Positions 21,271 to 30,165 of a stretch of 64,000 nucleotides of DNA are shown here, piece by piece. Source of the stretch: JACCSI01 sp963815285 (lineage in GTDB: Bacteria > Acidobacteriota > Vicinamibacteria > Vicinamibacterales > UBA2999); contig CAWFGB010000011.1 in the NCBI GenBank assembly GCA_963815285.1, forward strand, positions 1 through 64,000. The letters are read 5' to 3'. Both the position numbers and the translations under genes were made by a program. The notes under the pieces are model-generated. The model saw only the letters and a program-made list of their open reading frames with translations. It made no database searches and was not told where the DNA came from. Each line of letters starts with the position of its first letter. Positions within the stretch are counted from its first letter, which is position 1.

Positions 21271-22203
21271 ATGAATCTCATCGACCGCTACATTGGTTCA
21301 CTGCTCGGCCTCGCTGCCGGAGACGCGCTCGGCACCACACTCGAATTCAGGGCACGCGGCACCTTCACGCCGATCACGACGATGGTCGGTGGCGGGCCGT
21401 TCGGGCTCGCGCCGGGGCAGTGGACTGACGATACGTCGATGGCGATGTGCCTGGCCGAAAGCCTCGTCGAGCGGGGGACCTTCGACCCTGGCGATCAGAT
21501 GCGGCGCTATGTGCGCTGGCGGCGCCAGGGTTACTGGAGCAGTAGGGAGACGTGCTTCGACATCGGCTCGACCGTCAGCCAGGCGCTCAGGCGCTTTGAA
21601 CAAACGGGCGATCCGTTCGCGGGGTCGACGGATCTGTACACCGCCGGCAACGGCTCGCTGATGCGGCTGGCGCCGGTGCTCCTTCGTTATGCGAGCACTC
21701 CGCCCGAGGCCGTGCGGTTCGCCGCGCAAAGCTCGAAGACGACGCACGCCGTCGCCGAGGCGGTGGACGCGTGCCGCTACTACGGTGCGCTGATCCTCGG
21801 TGCGCTCAGCGGCGAGGAGAAGGGGTCGCTGCTGGCGCCGTTTTACGCGCCGCCGGGCGTGAGCTGGGTCACGACACCGCTGGTTCCTGCCATCGCGCGG
21901 GTCGCGAGCGGGTCGTTCACGGAGAAACAGGAGAAGGACATTCGCGGGTCCGGGTATGTCGTCCAGACGCTGGAGGCCGCGCTGTGGGCGTTTCACAACT
22001 CGGCCAATTTTCACGACGGTGCGCTCCTTGCCGTAAACCTAGGCGAGGACGCGGACACGACCGGCGCCATCTTCGGTCAGCTGGCGGGGGCGTACTACGG
22101 TGTGGAAGGCATCCCCGAAGAGTGGCGTAGCGTCCTGACGCGCCGCGAGGACATCACGCGGCTGGCGACGCGGTTGTATGAGCTCGCGATGGCGGATAGA
22201 TGA
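21271..22203 (+). CDS. ADP-ribosylglycohydrolase family protein
   Basis: A 310-residue all-helical DraG/ARH-fold hydrolase expected to remove ADP-ribose from proteins or small molecules using two Mg2+ or Mn2+ ions. It opens with YIGSLLGLAAGDALGTTLEF. The first metal motif is GQWTDDTSMAM and the second is LGEDADTTGAIFGQLAGAYY; both are intact. GNGSLMRLAPVLL and SSKTTHAVAEAVDACRYY are further family landmarks. ATG at 21271 follows GGAG closely. The gene is monocistronic and its stop abuts a palindrome able to act as terminator (22204-22222). No ADP-ribosyltransferase is adjacent, although the RES toxin in this window is a member of an ADP-ribosyl/NAD-active group. Confidence 0.93.
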   Translation: MNLIDRYIGSLLGLAAGDALGTTLEFRARGTFTPITTMVGGGPFGLAPGQWTDDTSMAMCLAESLVERGTFDPGDQMRRYVRWRRQGYWSSRETCFDIGSTVSQALRRFEQTGDPFAGSTDLYTAGNGSLMRLAPVLLRYASTPPEAVRFAAQSSKTTHAVAEAVDACRYYGALILGALSGEEKGSLLAPFYAPPGVSWVTTPLVPAIARVASGSFTEKQEKDIRGSGYVVQTLEAALWAFHNSANFHDGALLAVNLGEDADTTGAIFGQLAGAYYGVEGIPEEWRSVLTRREDITRLATRLYELAMADR

Positions 22204-22380
22204 AATGGGGCAGCCCCATTTTCCGTGACAGGGCAGCGACTGCCGCTAACTAGCAGGGACTACGAGCTTCCGGCGCTGGAACGGCCGAATCGGGGCGGAT
22301 CGCGCCGCGAACTACGCATCTACTGCGGCTCCTTCGCAGATTCCGCGCGCACTCCGAAAATGGGGCTGCCCCATTTCCCG
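22204..22380. repeat. REP-like palindrome pair; first copy also a terminator candidate
   Basis: AAATGGGGC-A-GCCCCATTTT lies immediately after the stop codon at 22203, and a second copy, GAAAATGGGGCTGCCCCATTTC, lies about 150 bp on (about 22354-22375). Each is a near-perfect palindrome that can fold into a GC-rich stem; the first is followed by TTTT and could end transcription of the glycohydrolase gene. The same palindrome occurs at 34893, 35059 and 35224 with similar flanks. The remaining 200 bp to the next gene holds only a promoter. Confidence 0.7.
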
Positions 22381-22455
22381 CCAGACCCTCGTTCGCGCGG
22401 ACGTGTCCCACCTCAACGGCATTACACAACATGACAAATGCCGTTCGGCCCACGC

Positions 22456-22461
22456 TATACT
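22456..22461 (+). promoter_or_regulatory. -10 box TATACT upstream of the S9D peptidase gene
   Basis: CGCTATACTCC matches the pattern seen elsewhere in the window and would give a leader of about 110 nt before ATG 22580. Confidence 0.4.
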
Positions 22462-22579
22462 CCGGCATCCCTCAACCATCCACGGGCTTGTTTGGTCGCG
22501 GAATCCGCAATTTTCTCGACGGGCGTATTCGGCTAGGCGGGTGATGTAAAAGCACACAGCTTGAATTCAGGAGGTTGGC

Positions 22580-25198
22580 ATGGCCAGGTCCCATCGGTGC
22601 CAGTACTTCTCACTGACAGCACTGACGCTTGGAGTCCTCATCTGGACCTCAGCCGCGGCGGCGGGTCAAAGCATGGCCAAGGACGGCTACGTGCTGCCGC
22701 CCGAGTCCGTCCAGGACTTGTTCCGTCGCGACAAGAACCTCCCGCAACTCAATCGCCAGAGCCCGGACGGCGACCACTTCGTCATCCCGCTCTTCCAGGA
22801 ACTCACCGACCTCAAGCTGATGTCGCAGCGCACGCTGCGCCTTGCGATGCTCGAATTCGTCCCCGAGGTCAATCGTGAGTGGCGCCTCGCCACCTACGGC
22901 AACTACGGCCTCAATTTCTACTCGCTCAAGGAACGCCGCACCTATCCAGTCAAGCTGCCAGCCAACACCTTCGTCAGCGACATGCGCTGGTCGCCCGATG
23001 GCTCGCAGCTCGCCTTCGTCGCGCACCTCGAGAAGATGTCGCAGGTCTGGACCGCCGACGTGCGCACTGGCGAGGCACGCGCGGTCAGCACGCTGCCGGT
23101 GATGGCCACGCTGGTCGCTCGCCCCGGCGGTGGTGGCGAGGCGCCGGAAACCGCCGGCGGACGCCTGCTGCAGTGGTTGCCTGACGGCTCGCTCCTCACC
23201 GTGATCGTGCCTGGCGACCGTGGTCCCGAGCCGCCGGTGCCGGCCGTCCCGACCGCGCCGATCATTCGCCGCAGCCGCGACAAGGAAACACCGACCTCCA
23301 CGCAGCCGTTCCTCCTTCGCACGGCTCACGACGAGCAACTGTTCAAGCACTACACCACCGCGCAGCTCGCCATCCTCGCGCCTGGCCGCGCGCCGCGCCT
23401 GGTCGGACGCCCTGCCATGTATCTGGACTACTGGCTCAGCCCCGATGGCCAACACATCCTGCGCGAGATGATCGACGAGCCGCTGTCCTACCTGGTCGGC
23501 TTCACCAGCTTCGGCCGCCGGCTCGACGTCATCGATCTCGACGGCCGCGTCGTCTCCGAGATCCGCGTGCGCCCGCTGCAGGAGGCGCAGGCGCGCGGCG
23601 CCGATCCGGTCGGCGACAACCTTCCCCGCGATGTCGCCTGGCGGCCCGACGGCAAAGGCCTGTCGCTGCTCTGGCGCGAACGGAGTAACGGCGATGCAGA
23701 CCCAGCCGCCGACAAGGCCGACAAGGCCGACACGTCAGACAAGACAGACAAAGCGGACGAACCCGCCAACGGACCCAAGGATCGCCTGATGCTGCTGGCG
23801 CCGCCCTTCACGCTCGGCGCCGCGCAAACGCTGGTCTCCACAGAACACCGGATCAGCAACGTCCGCTACGCGCAAGACGGCCGCTACGCCTTCATGACGC
23901 TCGGCAAGCGTGGCTCCGGCAGCGCACGCCGCGAAGATCTCGTCGCCTACGACCTGACCGCCTCACCGGCGACGCCGTTCGTCCTCAAGGGCAACATCGA
24001 TCCCGAGGATCCGGTGAAGCTGCCCGGCACCGTGATGACCAGCGCCACGGGCAACGGCATCCCGTTCGCCCGCGTGTCATCTGACGGCGCGGCGGTGTTT
24101 CTCGAAGGCGCGGGATTCAAGGAGAGCTTCCGCCCGCAGCCGTTCGTCGACCGCGTCGTCATTCGTAGCGCCAACACCAGCCGCGTCTTCGAAGGCTCCA
24201 CGGACACATTCGACGAACCGCTCGTCGCGCTCGATGCCGACCTCACGCAGTTGATCGTGCAGCGCCAGGGCAAGGCGATGCATCCCGACAGCTACCTGTG
24301 GACGAAAGGCTCCGCGCAGTTCGAGAACCTGACGAAGAACAAGGATCCGTACCCGGAGATCACGAGGGCCCAGCGGGTGGACTTCGACTTCACGCGCCGT
24401 GACGGCCTCAAAGTGCAGGGGCGCATCTCGCTGCCGGTCAACTACCAGCCCGGGACGCGCGTGCCCGCCATCTTCTGGACCTATCCGCGCGAGTTCGAGG
24501 ACGACAAGGCATATCAGCGCGGCGCCATCCGCGCGCGCAACCACAACGCGTATTCGCCGCTCAGCTTTCTGCGCTGGTCCGACATCTGGCTGACGCAGGG
24601 CTACGCCCTCGTCTATCCGGACATCCCGGTCATCGGCAAGGACAACACCTTCAACGACAACTTCCGCGCGCACCTCGCGGACACCATCTATGCCGCCATC
24701 CGCAAGGTTGACGAGCTCGGCTATGTGGACGTGAACCGCATCGGTCACGGCGGCCACAGCTACGGCGCGTTCACGACGGCAAACCTGCTGGCGCACACGC
24801 CGTTCTTCAAAGCCGGCATCGCCGGCGACGGCGCCTACAATCGCACGCTCACGCCGCTCACGTTCCAGGGCGAGCGCCGCAACTTCTGGCAGGCGCCGAC
24901 GACGTATGTCGAGATGTCGCCGTTTTTCTACGCCGATCAGATCAACGCGCCGCTGTTGATGTATCACGGCGCACAGGACAACAACTCCGGCACGTTCCTC
25001 ATCCAGTCCGAGCGCATGATGCAGGCGCTCACCGGGCTGGGCAAAACGGCCGTGCTCTATATCTACCCGTTCGAATCGCACGCCCCGCGCGCCAAGGAGA
25101 ACTTCCTCGATCTGTGGGCGCGATGGCTCGACTGGTTCGACACGTACGTAAAGAATGCGCCGGCGCCGAGCCGGACGACGACCACCGTGCAGCCGTAG
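22580..25198 (+). CDS. Secreted S9 family peptidase, glutamyl-endopeptidase (S9D)-like
   Basis: An 872-residue exported serine peptidase. Signal peptide MARSHRCQYFSLTALTLGVL with cleavage near AAAAGQS, and AGGAGG directly upstream of the ATG. The start of the mature chain (YVLPPESVQDLFRRDKNLPQ, then SPDGDHFVIPLFQ) matches the S9D subfamily. Propeller repeats carry a Lys/Asp-rich insert (about residues 373-400). The hydrolase domain has the nucleophile in GGHSYGAFTTANLLAH (about Ser727), Asp in YHGAQDNNSGTF (about 800) and His in PFESHAPRAKEN (about 833). The TonB receptor gene starts 80 bp downstream on the same strand, so peptide cleavage and uptake are probably coupled. Confidence 0.92.
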   Translation: MARSHRCQYFSLTALTLGVLIWTSAAAAGQSMAKDGYVLPPESVQDLFRRDKNLPQLNRQSPDGDHFVIPLFQELTDLKLMSQRTLRLAMLEFVPEVNREWRLATYGNYGLNFYSLKERRTYPVKLPANTFVSDMRWSPDGSQLAFVAHLEKMSQVWTADVRTGEARAVSTLPVMATLVARPGGGGEAPETAGGRLLQWLPDGSLLTVIVPGDRGPEPPVPAVPTAPIIRRSRDKETPTSTQPFLLRTAHDEQLFKHYTTAQLAILAPGRAPRLVGRPAMYLDYWLSPDGQHILREMIDEPLSYLVGFTSFGRRLDVIDLDGRVVSEIRVRPLQEAQARGADPVGDNLPRDVAWRPDGKGLSLLWRERSNGDADPAADKADKADTSDKTDKADEPANGPKDRLMLLAPPFTLGAAQTLVSTEHRISNVRYAQDGRYAFMTLGKRGSGSARREDLVAYDLTASPATPFVLKGNIDPEDPVKLPGTVMTSATGNGIPFARVSSDGAAVFLEGAGFKESFRPQPFVDRVVIRSANTSRVFEGSTDTFDEPLVALDADLTQLIVQRQGKAMHPDSYLWTKGSAQFENLTKNKDPYPEITRAQRVDFDFTRRDGLKVQGRISLPVNYQPGTRVPAIFWTYPREFEDDKAYQRGAIRARNHNAYSPLSFLRWSDIWLTQGYALVYPDIPVIGKDNTFNDNFRAHLADTIYAAIRKVDELGYVDVNRIGHGGHSYGAFTTANLLAHTPFFKAGIAGDGAYNRTLTPLTFQGERRNFWQAPTTYVEMSPFFYADQINAPLLMYHGAQDNNSGTFLIQSERMMQALTGLGKTAVLYIYPFESHAPRAKENFLDLWARWLDWFDTYVKNAPAPSRTTTTVQP

Positions 25199-25277
25199 CG
25201 TCACGCGGGCGTCAGGGCGATTTGCTCAACTTGGTTTCGGCTCGCACCCGTGAGCCGTGGTGGAGAAGGAGGTTGGC

Positions 25278-27998
25278 ATGTTCACGCGCTTCTTCGGGGT
25301 CCTCACCGTTGCCCTCGTCACCGGCTTCCTTCCGGCCATCGCGGCTGCGCAGACCGGCGGCACGCTCCAGGGACGCGTCCTCGACGATCAGGGTCTGGCG
25401 CTGCCGGGTGCGACCGTGACGCTCACGAACGTCGAGACGGGCTGGACCCGCACCGATGTCACTGACGAACAGGGCTGGTATCGTGCGCCGGTCCTGCCGC
25501 CGGGCATCTACGCCGTGCGCGCCGAGCTCCCCGGCTTTGCGGCGGCGGTGAACGAACGTGTCCCATTGGCGCTCAGTCAGGAGCTGACGGTCAACCTGAC
25601 GCTCAGGCTGGCGTCGGTGCAGGAGACGGTCACGGTCAGCGGCGCGACGCCGCTGGTGGAAACGTCGAGTAACACGATCGGCACGAATATCAGCCGCGAA
25701 CAGCTTGATGCGCTGCCTGTGCCCGGCCGCACGTTTACGGCGCTGGCGCAGACGGCACCCGGCGTCACCGGCGTCGGCGGCGGCGGCGTCAACGCCGGCG
25801 GGCAGTTGAGCCGCAACAACTCCTACCGCATCGACGGCGTCAGCAACGACAACAACATCCTCGCCAGCCCGCGCGGCGGCATCTCGCTCGAAGCGGTCCG
25901 CGAATACATCGTCATCGCCAATCAGTTCTCGGCGGAATACGGCGACGCGTCCGGCGCCATCGTGAGCGTCGTCACGCGTTCGGGGACCAATAACTTCCAG
26001 GGCCGCGGCTTCCTGTTCCATCGCGACGAATCGTTCGACGCGCAGGATCCGTTCTCCAAGGCGCAGGGTTCAGGACAGGCGCCGTACAGCCAGCAGCGAT
26101 TCGGCACGTTCGTAGGCGGACCGATCAAGCGCGACCGGCTGCAGTACTTCCTGACCTATGAAGGCCTGCGCCTTGATCAGACGTCGGTCATCACATCCCC
26201 GCTCGTGCCGGTGTCCGAACGCGAAGTGCCGAACCCCGAGGAGGGCGATCAGTACTTCGGCCGGGTGGATAGCCGCGTCAACGACGCGCACTCATTCTTC
26301 GTGCGCTATCGCCTCGACGATCAGGTTGAATACAACGGCGGCGTCGGCGGGCTCAACACCATCGAGCGCGGCGCCGACACGATCAACCGCAACCAGGACG
26401 TCGTCTTCAATCACACGGCCGTGCTGTCGGCCCGCATCCTGAACGAAGCGCGCGTCCAGTTCGGCCGGCATTTCTCGGACAACGTCGTCCGGATGCCGCT
26501 CGATTCGCCGACCATCAATCGTCCCTCCGGCAATTTCGGCAAAGCGAGCAATCAGCCCCAGGGGCGCACCGAGGATCGCTGGCAGTTCGTCAACAACCTG
26601 AGCTACTCGTTCAGCTCGCACGACATGAAGTTCGGGTTCGACTACAGCCGCGTCAGGGCGACCAGCTATTTCAACAACAACACCGGCGGCACGTTCACGT
26701 TCGCGAACGACCGGACCTTCGACGCCAACGATCTCAACACCTACCCGACCCAGTTCACGCAGAACATCGGCGACCCCAACCTGCTTCGCAGTAACGACCT
26801 CATCGGCGTGTTCGCGCAGGACAGCTGGCGGGTGGTGCCGACCTTCACGTTGAATATGGGCGTGCGCTACGACCGCGAGGACGCGTTCAAGGAGGCGACC
26901 GGCGTCGAGGACGCGTCGCTCAACCTGGCGCCACGCGTCGGCTTTGCGTGGGATCCCTTCGACGATCAGAAAACCGTCATCCGCGGCGGCGGCGGGCTGT
27001 ATTACAGCAAGGTGTTTCTCAACATCACCGGCAACATCATGCTGGCGCGCCGCTTCGTAGGCGTGACGATCGTCAACCCCGGTTACCCCGACCCCTATTC
27101 GCGGGGACAGGCGGCGCCGCCGAGCGCGCCGAGCACCACGGTGGCGCCCGATGAAGTCAATACGCCGGTGACGCGACAGTTGAGCATCGGTGTCAAGCGC
27201 GAGGTCGCCTCCGGCATTGCCGTGTCGGTGGACTTCGTCAACACCCGCGGGCGCAATCTGTACAACGCGCCTGACGTCAACGCGCCCGACCCGATCACCG
27301 GCCTCCGACCGGATCCGAGCTTCCTGCGCATCGTTGAGTATCAGTCGACGGGCAACTCCTGGTACAACGGCCTGCAAATGGGCATCGAACGCCGCTCCGG
27401 GCGGGGCCCACAAATTGGCGTGTCGTACACGCTATCAGAGCAGACGCGCGACGTGGAAGACTTTGGATTCACGCCGCAGAACAACTATGACCGCGGAGCA
27501 GAGAAAGGCCCGGCCAGCAACGATCGCCGCCACCAGCTGGTGGCGAACGTCGTCTGGGCGTTACCGGCAGATTTTCAGATTGGCCTGTTTGCCCAGGCGC
27601 GATCGGGACTGCCGTTCAACATCACAACCGGCGTGGACAACAACCGCGACACGACCATTAACGATCGTCCCGACCTGGCAAACCCCAATGGCGACCCGCT
27701 CGAGCGCGCCACTTACGACGCCAGCTTCACCGAGCGCCGCGTCGGCAATCTGTCGCGCAACTTCGGACGCGGCTCGTCGTACTTCGAAACACACTTGCGC
27801 GTCTCGAAGTTCATCCGGCTCCCGAGCATCCACCTCGAGCGGATCGAGCTGTTTGCCGAGGCGTTGAACTTGACCAACTACGTCAATCTCGGTACGCCGC
27901 AGGGCAACTTGCGGTCGTCGGCGTTTGGCCAGGCCACCGCCATCAACGGCGACAGCAGCCCGCGTCAGATTGAGTTGGGGTTCCGCGTGGACTTCTAG
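25278..27998 (+). CDS. Oar-like TonB-dependent receptor with carboxypeptidase-regulatory domain
   Basis: Outer-membrane protein of 906 residues. The ATG at 25278 is chosen over the GTG at 25257 because GGAGG lies seven bases before it. Signal peptide MFTRFFGVLTVALVTGFLPA ending at AAAQT; CarboxypepD_reg domain LQGRVLDDQGLALPGATVTL; plug with VSGATPLVETSSNTIGTNIS and a Gly-rich loop; then a barrel ending in the aromatic terminal strand RQIELGFRVDF. The frame is intact throughout. Family members import complex ligands or assist secretion; pairing with the S9D peptidase upstream suggests peptides or protein fragments as ligand. Confidence 0.92.
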   Translation: MFTRFFGVLTVALVTGFLPAIAAAQTGGTLQGRVLDDQGLALPGATVTLTNVETGWTRTDVTDEQGWYRAPVLPPGIYAVRAELPGFAAAVNERVPLALSQELTVNLTLRLASVQETVTVSGATPLVETSSNTIGTNISREQLDALPVPGRTFTALAQTAPGVTGVGGGGVNAGGQLSRNNSYRIDGVSNDNNILASPRGGISLEAVREYIVIANQFSAEYGDASGAIVSVVTRSGTNNFQGRGFLFHRDESFDAQDPFSKAQGSGQAPYSQQRFGTFVGGPIKRDRLQYFLTYEGLRLDQTSVITSPLVPVSEREVPNPEEGDQYFGRVDSRVNDAHSFFVRYRLDDQVEYNGGVGGLNTIERGADTINRNQDVVFNHTAVLSARILNEARVQFGRHFSDNVVRMPLDSPTINRPSGNFGKASNQPQGRTEDRWQFVNNLSYSFSSHDMKFGFDYSRVRATSYFNNNTGGTFTFANDRTFDANDLNTYPTQFTQNIGDPNLLRSNDLIGVFAQDSWRVVPTFTLNMGVRYDREDAFKEATGVEDASLNLAPRVGFAWDPFDDQKTVIRGGGGLYYSKVFLNITGNIMLARRFVGVTIVNPGYPDPYSRGQAAPPSAPSTTVAPDEVNTPVTRQLSIGVKREVASGIAVSVDFVNTRGRNLYNAPDVNAPDPITGLRPDPSFLRIVEYQSTGNSWYNGLQMGIERRSGRGPQIGVSYTLSEQTRDVEDFGFTPQNNYDRGAEKGPASNDRRHQLVANVVWALPADFQIGLFAQARSGLPFNITTGVDNNRDTTINDRPDLANPNGDPLERATYDASFTERRVGNLSRNFGRGSSYFETHLRVSKFIRLPSIHLERIELFAEALNLTNYVNLGTPQGNLRSSAFGQATAINGDSSPRQIELGFRVDF

Positions 27999-28000
27999 CC

Positions 28001-28060
28001 CGGGTGCGGCTAGGTGCGACTGGGTGCGGCTGGGTGCGGCCGGGTGCGGCCGGGTGCGGC
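28001..28060 (+). repeat. Decamer array, six units of GGTGCGRCYG
   Basis: Six exact 10-bp units beginning three bases after the TonB receptor stop. Unit consensus CGGGTGCGGC with C/T variation at two positions. The same decamer occurs at 29123, 36693, 39774 (reverse orientation), 40551 (reverse) and 63801. Confidence 0.95.
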
Positions 28061-28094
28061 TGAGCACCGCCGCTCTGGCCGAGCACCCGGTCGC

Positions 28095-28100
28095 TATAAT
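28095..28100 (+). promoter_or_regulatory. -10 box TATAAT for the oxygenase gene
   Basis: CGCTATAATCC ends 11 bases before GTG 28112. Initiation near 28107 leaves a leader of about five bases and no room for a ribosome site, so the transcript is probably leaderless. Confidence 0.5.
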
Positions 28101-28111
28101 CCGGACATCCC

Positions 28112-29119
28112 GTGGCTGACGCTCCTGCCTGGTCACACGTACGTGTCGTCGACATCGGTCCGCTGCTCGACGGCGGCAACCCCCAGGGGGTGGCCGACGA
28201 GATTCGGCTGGCATGCCGCGAATGCGGGTTCTTCTATGTCACCGGGCACGCGGTCGACCAAATTCTGCAGCAGCGTCTCGAAACCCTCAGCCGCCAGTTC
28301 TTCGCCCAGCCACTTGAAGCGAAGATGGCAATCCGGATGGCGCTCGCCGGTCCGGCGTGGCGCGGCTACTTTCCCGTCGGTCAGGAGCTGACCTCGGGCA
28401 AACCGGATCTCAAAGAGGGCATCTACTTCGGCGCCGAGTTGTCGGACGACCACCCGCTCGTGCGCGCCGGCATGCCGCTACACGGACGCAACCTGTTTCC
28501 GCCCGACATGCCGGAGTTTCGCGACGTCGTGCTCGCTTACATCGACGCGATGACGAGCCTCGGCCACACGCTGATGGCTGGCGTCGCGTTGAGCCTCGGA
28601 TTGGAGCGGACCTACTTTGCGGAGCGATACACCACCGATCCGCTCATCCTCTTCCGCATCTTCAACTATCCGCCCGATCGGTCGGCAGACGCCCCAGAGC
28701 CGCAGTGGGGCGTAGGCGAGCACACCGATTACGGACTGCTCACGATTCTCAAGCAGGACGATGCAGGTGGTTTGGAGGTGAAGTCGCAGGCTCGGTGGAT
28801 ACCGGCCCCGCCGATTCCCGATTCGTTCATCTGCAACATCGGGGACATGCTCGATCGCATGACGGGTGGGCTCTACCGCTCGACACCTCATCGCGTGCGG
28901 AACGTGGCTCGCCGCGATCGGCTGTCGTTTCCGTTCTTCTTCGACCCGAACGTCGCCGCTCGGATTCAACCCATCGTCCTGCCCGACGCGCAGGCGATTG
29001 CCAGCGACCGCGAGGAGCGCTGGGACCACGCCAGCGTGCACGACTACAGCGGCACGTACGGCGACTACGTCATCGCAAAAGTTTCCAAGGTATTTCCGCA
29101 ACTGTTTCGGTCGGTCTGA
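28112..29119 (+). CDS. Isopenicillin N synthase-like 2-oxoglutarate/Fe(II) dioxygenase
   Basis: A 335-residue cytosolic oxygenase. The N-terminal DIOX_N domain (VRVVDIGPLLDGGNPQGVAD, then CRECGFFYVTGHAV) precedes the 2OG-Fe(II) core. Iron ligands are His and Asp in GEHTDYGLLTILKQD (about residues 203-205) and His in RSTPHRVRN (about 259); the 2-oxoglutarate-binding Arg is in RDRLSFPFFFDP. All are intact, so it should be active. The start is GTG at 28112. It stands alone between two decamer arrays (28001-28060 and 29123-29199). Substrate unknown: members hydroxylate or desaturate amino acids, nucleobases or secondary metabolites. Confidence 0.92.
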   Translation: MADAPAWSHVRVVDIGPLLDGGNPQGVADEIRLACRECGFFYVTGHAVDQILQQRLETLSRQFFAQPLEAKMAIRMALAGPAWRGYFPVGQELTSGKPDLKEGIYFGAELSDDHPLVRAGMPLHGRNLFPPDMPEFRDVVLAYIDAMTSLGHTLMAGVALSLGLERTYFAERYTTDPLILFRIFNYPPDRSADAPEPQWGVGEHTDYGLLTILKQDDAGGLEVKSQARWIPAPPIPDSFICNIGDMLDRMTGGLYRSTPHRVRNVARRDRLSFPFFFDPNVAARIQPIVLPDAQAIASDREERWDHASVHDYSGTYGDYVIAKVSKVFPQLFRSV

Positions 29120-29122
29120 CGC

Positions 29123-29320
29123 CGGGTGCGACCGGGTGCGACCGGGTGCGGCTGGGTGCGGCTGGGTGCGGGCCGGGTGCGGCCGGGTGCGGCTGGGTGG
29201 ACCGAATGCACCGTGCTGACGTGTGCGACTGGTGCGGCTCGGGTGACCTCGTGCAGTCCGTGCGGACTTGTGCGATCGGTGCGGACATGTACAGTTTGGT
29301 GCGATCAGCGCGCTGGTCGA
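29123..29320 (+). repeat. Decamer array and degenerate GGTGCG-rich continuation
   Basis: Clear 10-bp units (CGGGTGCGAC/GGC) run from 29123 to about 29199, starting four bases after the oxygenase stop. They decay into irregular GTGCG-containing units up to about 29320. No gene is seen between 29120 and 29384. Confidence 0.85.
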
Positions 29321-29384
29321 GACTGGAGGAAGCGCCCACATCCGGGCAGAGAGGATCGCCCGGATGCGGACGCGGGGAGCAGGT

Positions 29385-29537
29385 CTATCGATTGCGTCGG
29401 TAGGCGCGAAGACCCAGCGCGACGGCCGCCGTTCCCAGCAGGACGAGGCTGGCGGGTTCAGGAACAATTGGCGTATTCGCGAACGCCGGCGTGACGATGG
29501 CGAGAACGACTGCACCTACAGCGAAACCCAGGCTCAT
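29385..29537 (-). CDS. Minimal PEP-CTERM protein
   Basis: About 50 residues from ATG 29537: MSLGFAVGAVVLAIVTPAFA looks like a complete signal peptide, followed after only four or five residues by VPEPASLVLLGTAAVALGLR and a basic end (AYRRNR). That is the full PEP-CTERM tripartite sorting signal (VPEP, hydrophobic helix, Arg cluster) recognised by exosortase. There is essentially no mature domain. The upstream extension to 29579 begins with TTG and adds 14 residues without a ribosome site. It may be the remnant of a larger exported protein whose middle was deleted, or a genuine micro-substrate. Confidence 0.55.
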   Translation of the reverse strand: MSLGFAVGAVVLAIVTPAFANTPIVPEPASLVLLGTAAVALGLRAYRRNR

Positions 29538-29728
29538 CACAGCTTCACGAAAACCTCCACCGAATCCCAAGAACGCCAAATGCGGGACGGACTGCCATGA
29601 GCAACAGCTGTTCCGTATTCCGCTCGGCGATGGAAGGCAAATACCTCAGCAAATTGGCACTCTCGGCCATTCACGGCCGGCCATCCCGCGCAAACTCTAC
29701 CCCTGCTACGACGGCATCCGACGGACGA

Positions 29729-29877
29729 TGGAGGTCTACGACTCGCATGCGATGCGCGGGTACAAGCCCGAGGACTTCTACGACGACAGCATCCTGAAAG
29801 AACTGGACGCGAGCGGTTTTATCGACGAGGCGTACGCGGCCGTGAAAGCGCGCCGACAGGTGAGAACGGAAAACTGA
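29729..29877 (+). CDS. Short hypothetical protein or gene remnant
   Basis: From ATG 29729 the frame encodes 49 residues, MEVYDSHAMRGYKPEDFYDD then SILKELDASGFIDEAYAAVK, with strong G/C third-position bias and a sensible acidic helical composition. The same frame is open upstream to 29491 but that part looks unlike protein. No ribosome site is evident. It is probably the C-terminus of a decayed gene or a small protein. Confidence 0.35.
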
Positions 29878-29914
29878 AGCTGAGCGCCGAAAGCTGACTG
29901 CGCTTACAGTCGAT

Positions 29915-30095
29915 CCCGATAGCCGGAAACGGATAGTGGGAAACGGATAGTGGGGAACGGATAGTCGGGAACGGATAGCCGGGAACGCATAGCCGAGAAC
30001 GACGGCCGAGAACGACGGCCGAGAGCGGACAGCCGACAACGGACAGCAGAGTGAACAGTAGGGCGGACAGGCGTGAGCGGACAGCCTAGAGCGAA
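29915..30095 (+). repeat. GGAACGGATAGCC-like tandem repeat
   Basis: About a dozen imperfect units of 13-15 bp, drifting from GGAAACGGATAGTG through GGGAACGGATAGCC to GAACGACGGCCGA and GAGCGGACAGCC. It lies between the small frame at 29877 and the end of the peroxiredoxin gene; 29878-30165 has no gene. Confidence 0.85.
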
Positions 30096-30165
30096 GACCG
30101 ATGAAGCAGAGCGCCGCAGCCGAACGGGGCGCGTCGAGTGTGGGTTTCGGCGCGCCCCCTCAGCC

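Noticed and set aside
28001..28060. Decamer arrays considered as a CRISPR array
   Set aside because: Units are contiguous with no unique spacers and no cas genes are present.
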